Assembly (NCBI GenBank): GCA_943328365.2
Contig: CALPZT020000152.1
Coordinates: forward strand, 1 to 5,254
Length of the DNA stretch: 5,254 nt
From: Bifidobacterium breve
Lineage (GTDB): Bacteria > Actinomycetota > Actinomycetes > S36-B12
Direction: 5' to 3'
A program made the position numbers and the translations under genes. The notes below the pieces were generated by a model, which ran no database searches, had not been told where the DNA came from, and saw nothing but the letters and a program-made list of their open reading frames with translations. Position 1 is the first letter of the stretch, and the number at the start of each line of letters is the position of its first letter. Of this stretch, positions 5,022-5,254 are shown one piece after another.

Positions 5022-5254
5022 CTGCGTCGGTCGTCAGCCTCTCGTATCCGTAGCGCCAAATCGGCTGGAGCCTGGTGCGGAACTCGTCGTATGAATACTG
5101 CATCTGCACCGGTCCGGAGATCCTGCGGATCGTGCGCTGCGCCTCGTGAAGATCCATGCCCCAGCCGAGGAGCAGTATTTCGATCTGGATCTCGTCAACA
5201 TAGCCACGTTCGTGAATGTCGAGGAAGTCGAAGACGATTCGACCCGTCTGCTCG
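5017..5254 (-). CDS. C-terminal part of an unrecognised protein, 5' end outside window
   Basis: The minus strand is open from the right edge to TGA at 5017-5019 in the frame whose first full codon is at 5251-5253, giving 78 residues and no start codon in view that must be used. The fragment begins EQTGRIVFDFLDIHERGYVD and ends YGYERLTTDAE. It looks like a real soluble protein: amphipathic helices (FLDIHERGYVDEIQIEILLL, then LHEAQRTIRRI), a Trp/Tyr-rich end (SYDEFRTRLQPIWRYGYERL), balanced charge and good codon usage. I do not recognise the family. It is the upstream neighbour of the lipoprotein gene on the same strand, 81 bp apart, and the two probably share a transcript. It is easy to miss because the start lies outside the window. 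Confidence 0.75.
   Translation of the reverse strand, partial: EQTGRIVFDFLDIHERGYVDEIQIEILLLGWGMDLHEAQRTIRRISGPVQMQYSYDEFRTRLQPIWRYGYERLTTDAE

Overview
The window is GC-rich throughout, with strongly GC-biased third codon positions, GTG as well as ATG starts and closely packed genes. The sulfurtransferase/SseC pair at the left edge and the style of the long membrane protein both point to a high-GC actinobacterium. My best guess is the family Microbacteriaceae, from recalled protein resemblance only. There are no tRNAs, rRNAs, IS elements, phage genes or CRISPR arrays; this looks like ordinary chromosome rather than a mobile island.

Layout. (1) 1-763, plus strand: the 3' part of a thiosulfate sulfurtransferase gene (rhodanese, SseA/CysA type). 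Its stop codon overlaps the GTG start of a 91-residue SseC/DUF1416 gene. (2) 764-818: a short convergent gap; it leads into a perfect 21-bp tandem duplication (785-826). (3) 819-3140, minus strand: one large gene for a 773-residue protein of modular build. It has a signal peptide, two small Cys loops, Gly-rich and Thr-Pro linkers, an Ig-like beta-rich stretch, a transmembrane helix, a run of 16 serines and a multi-pass membrane domain. No function is recognised. (4) 3141-3336: a divergent intergenic region with several inverted and direct repeats, probably holding both promoters. (5) 3337-4023, plus strand: a seven-helix membrane protein of the DUF6629 type. (6) 4027-4935, minus strand, only 3 nt from the previous stop: a lipoprotein that appears to hold two copies of the same domain. 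(7) 4936-5021: an 18-bp tandem repeat array filling the junction to the upstream gene. (8) 5017-5254, minus strand: the C-terminal 78 residues of an unrecognised protein that starts outside the window.

Gene relations. The sulfurtransferase and SseC genes are translationally linked and belong to sulfur transfer metabolism. The right-edge gene and the lipoprotein gene form a probable two-gene transcription unit whose junction is rebuilt from the 18-bp repeat. The large membrane protein and the DUF6629 protein share a divergent control region, but nothing shows that they work together. I see no complete new system. The most unusual things are the modular secreted/membrane protein with its expandable serine tract, the duplicated-domain lipoprotein, and the repeat array that carries a start/stop overlap in every unit.
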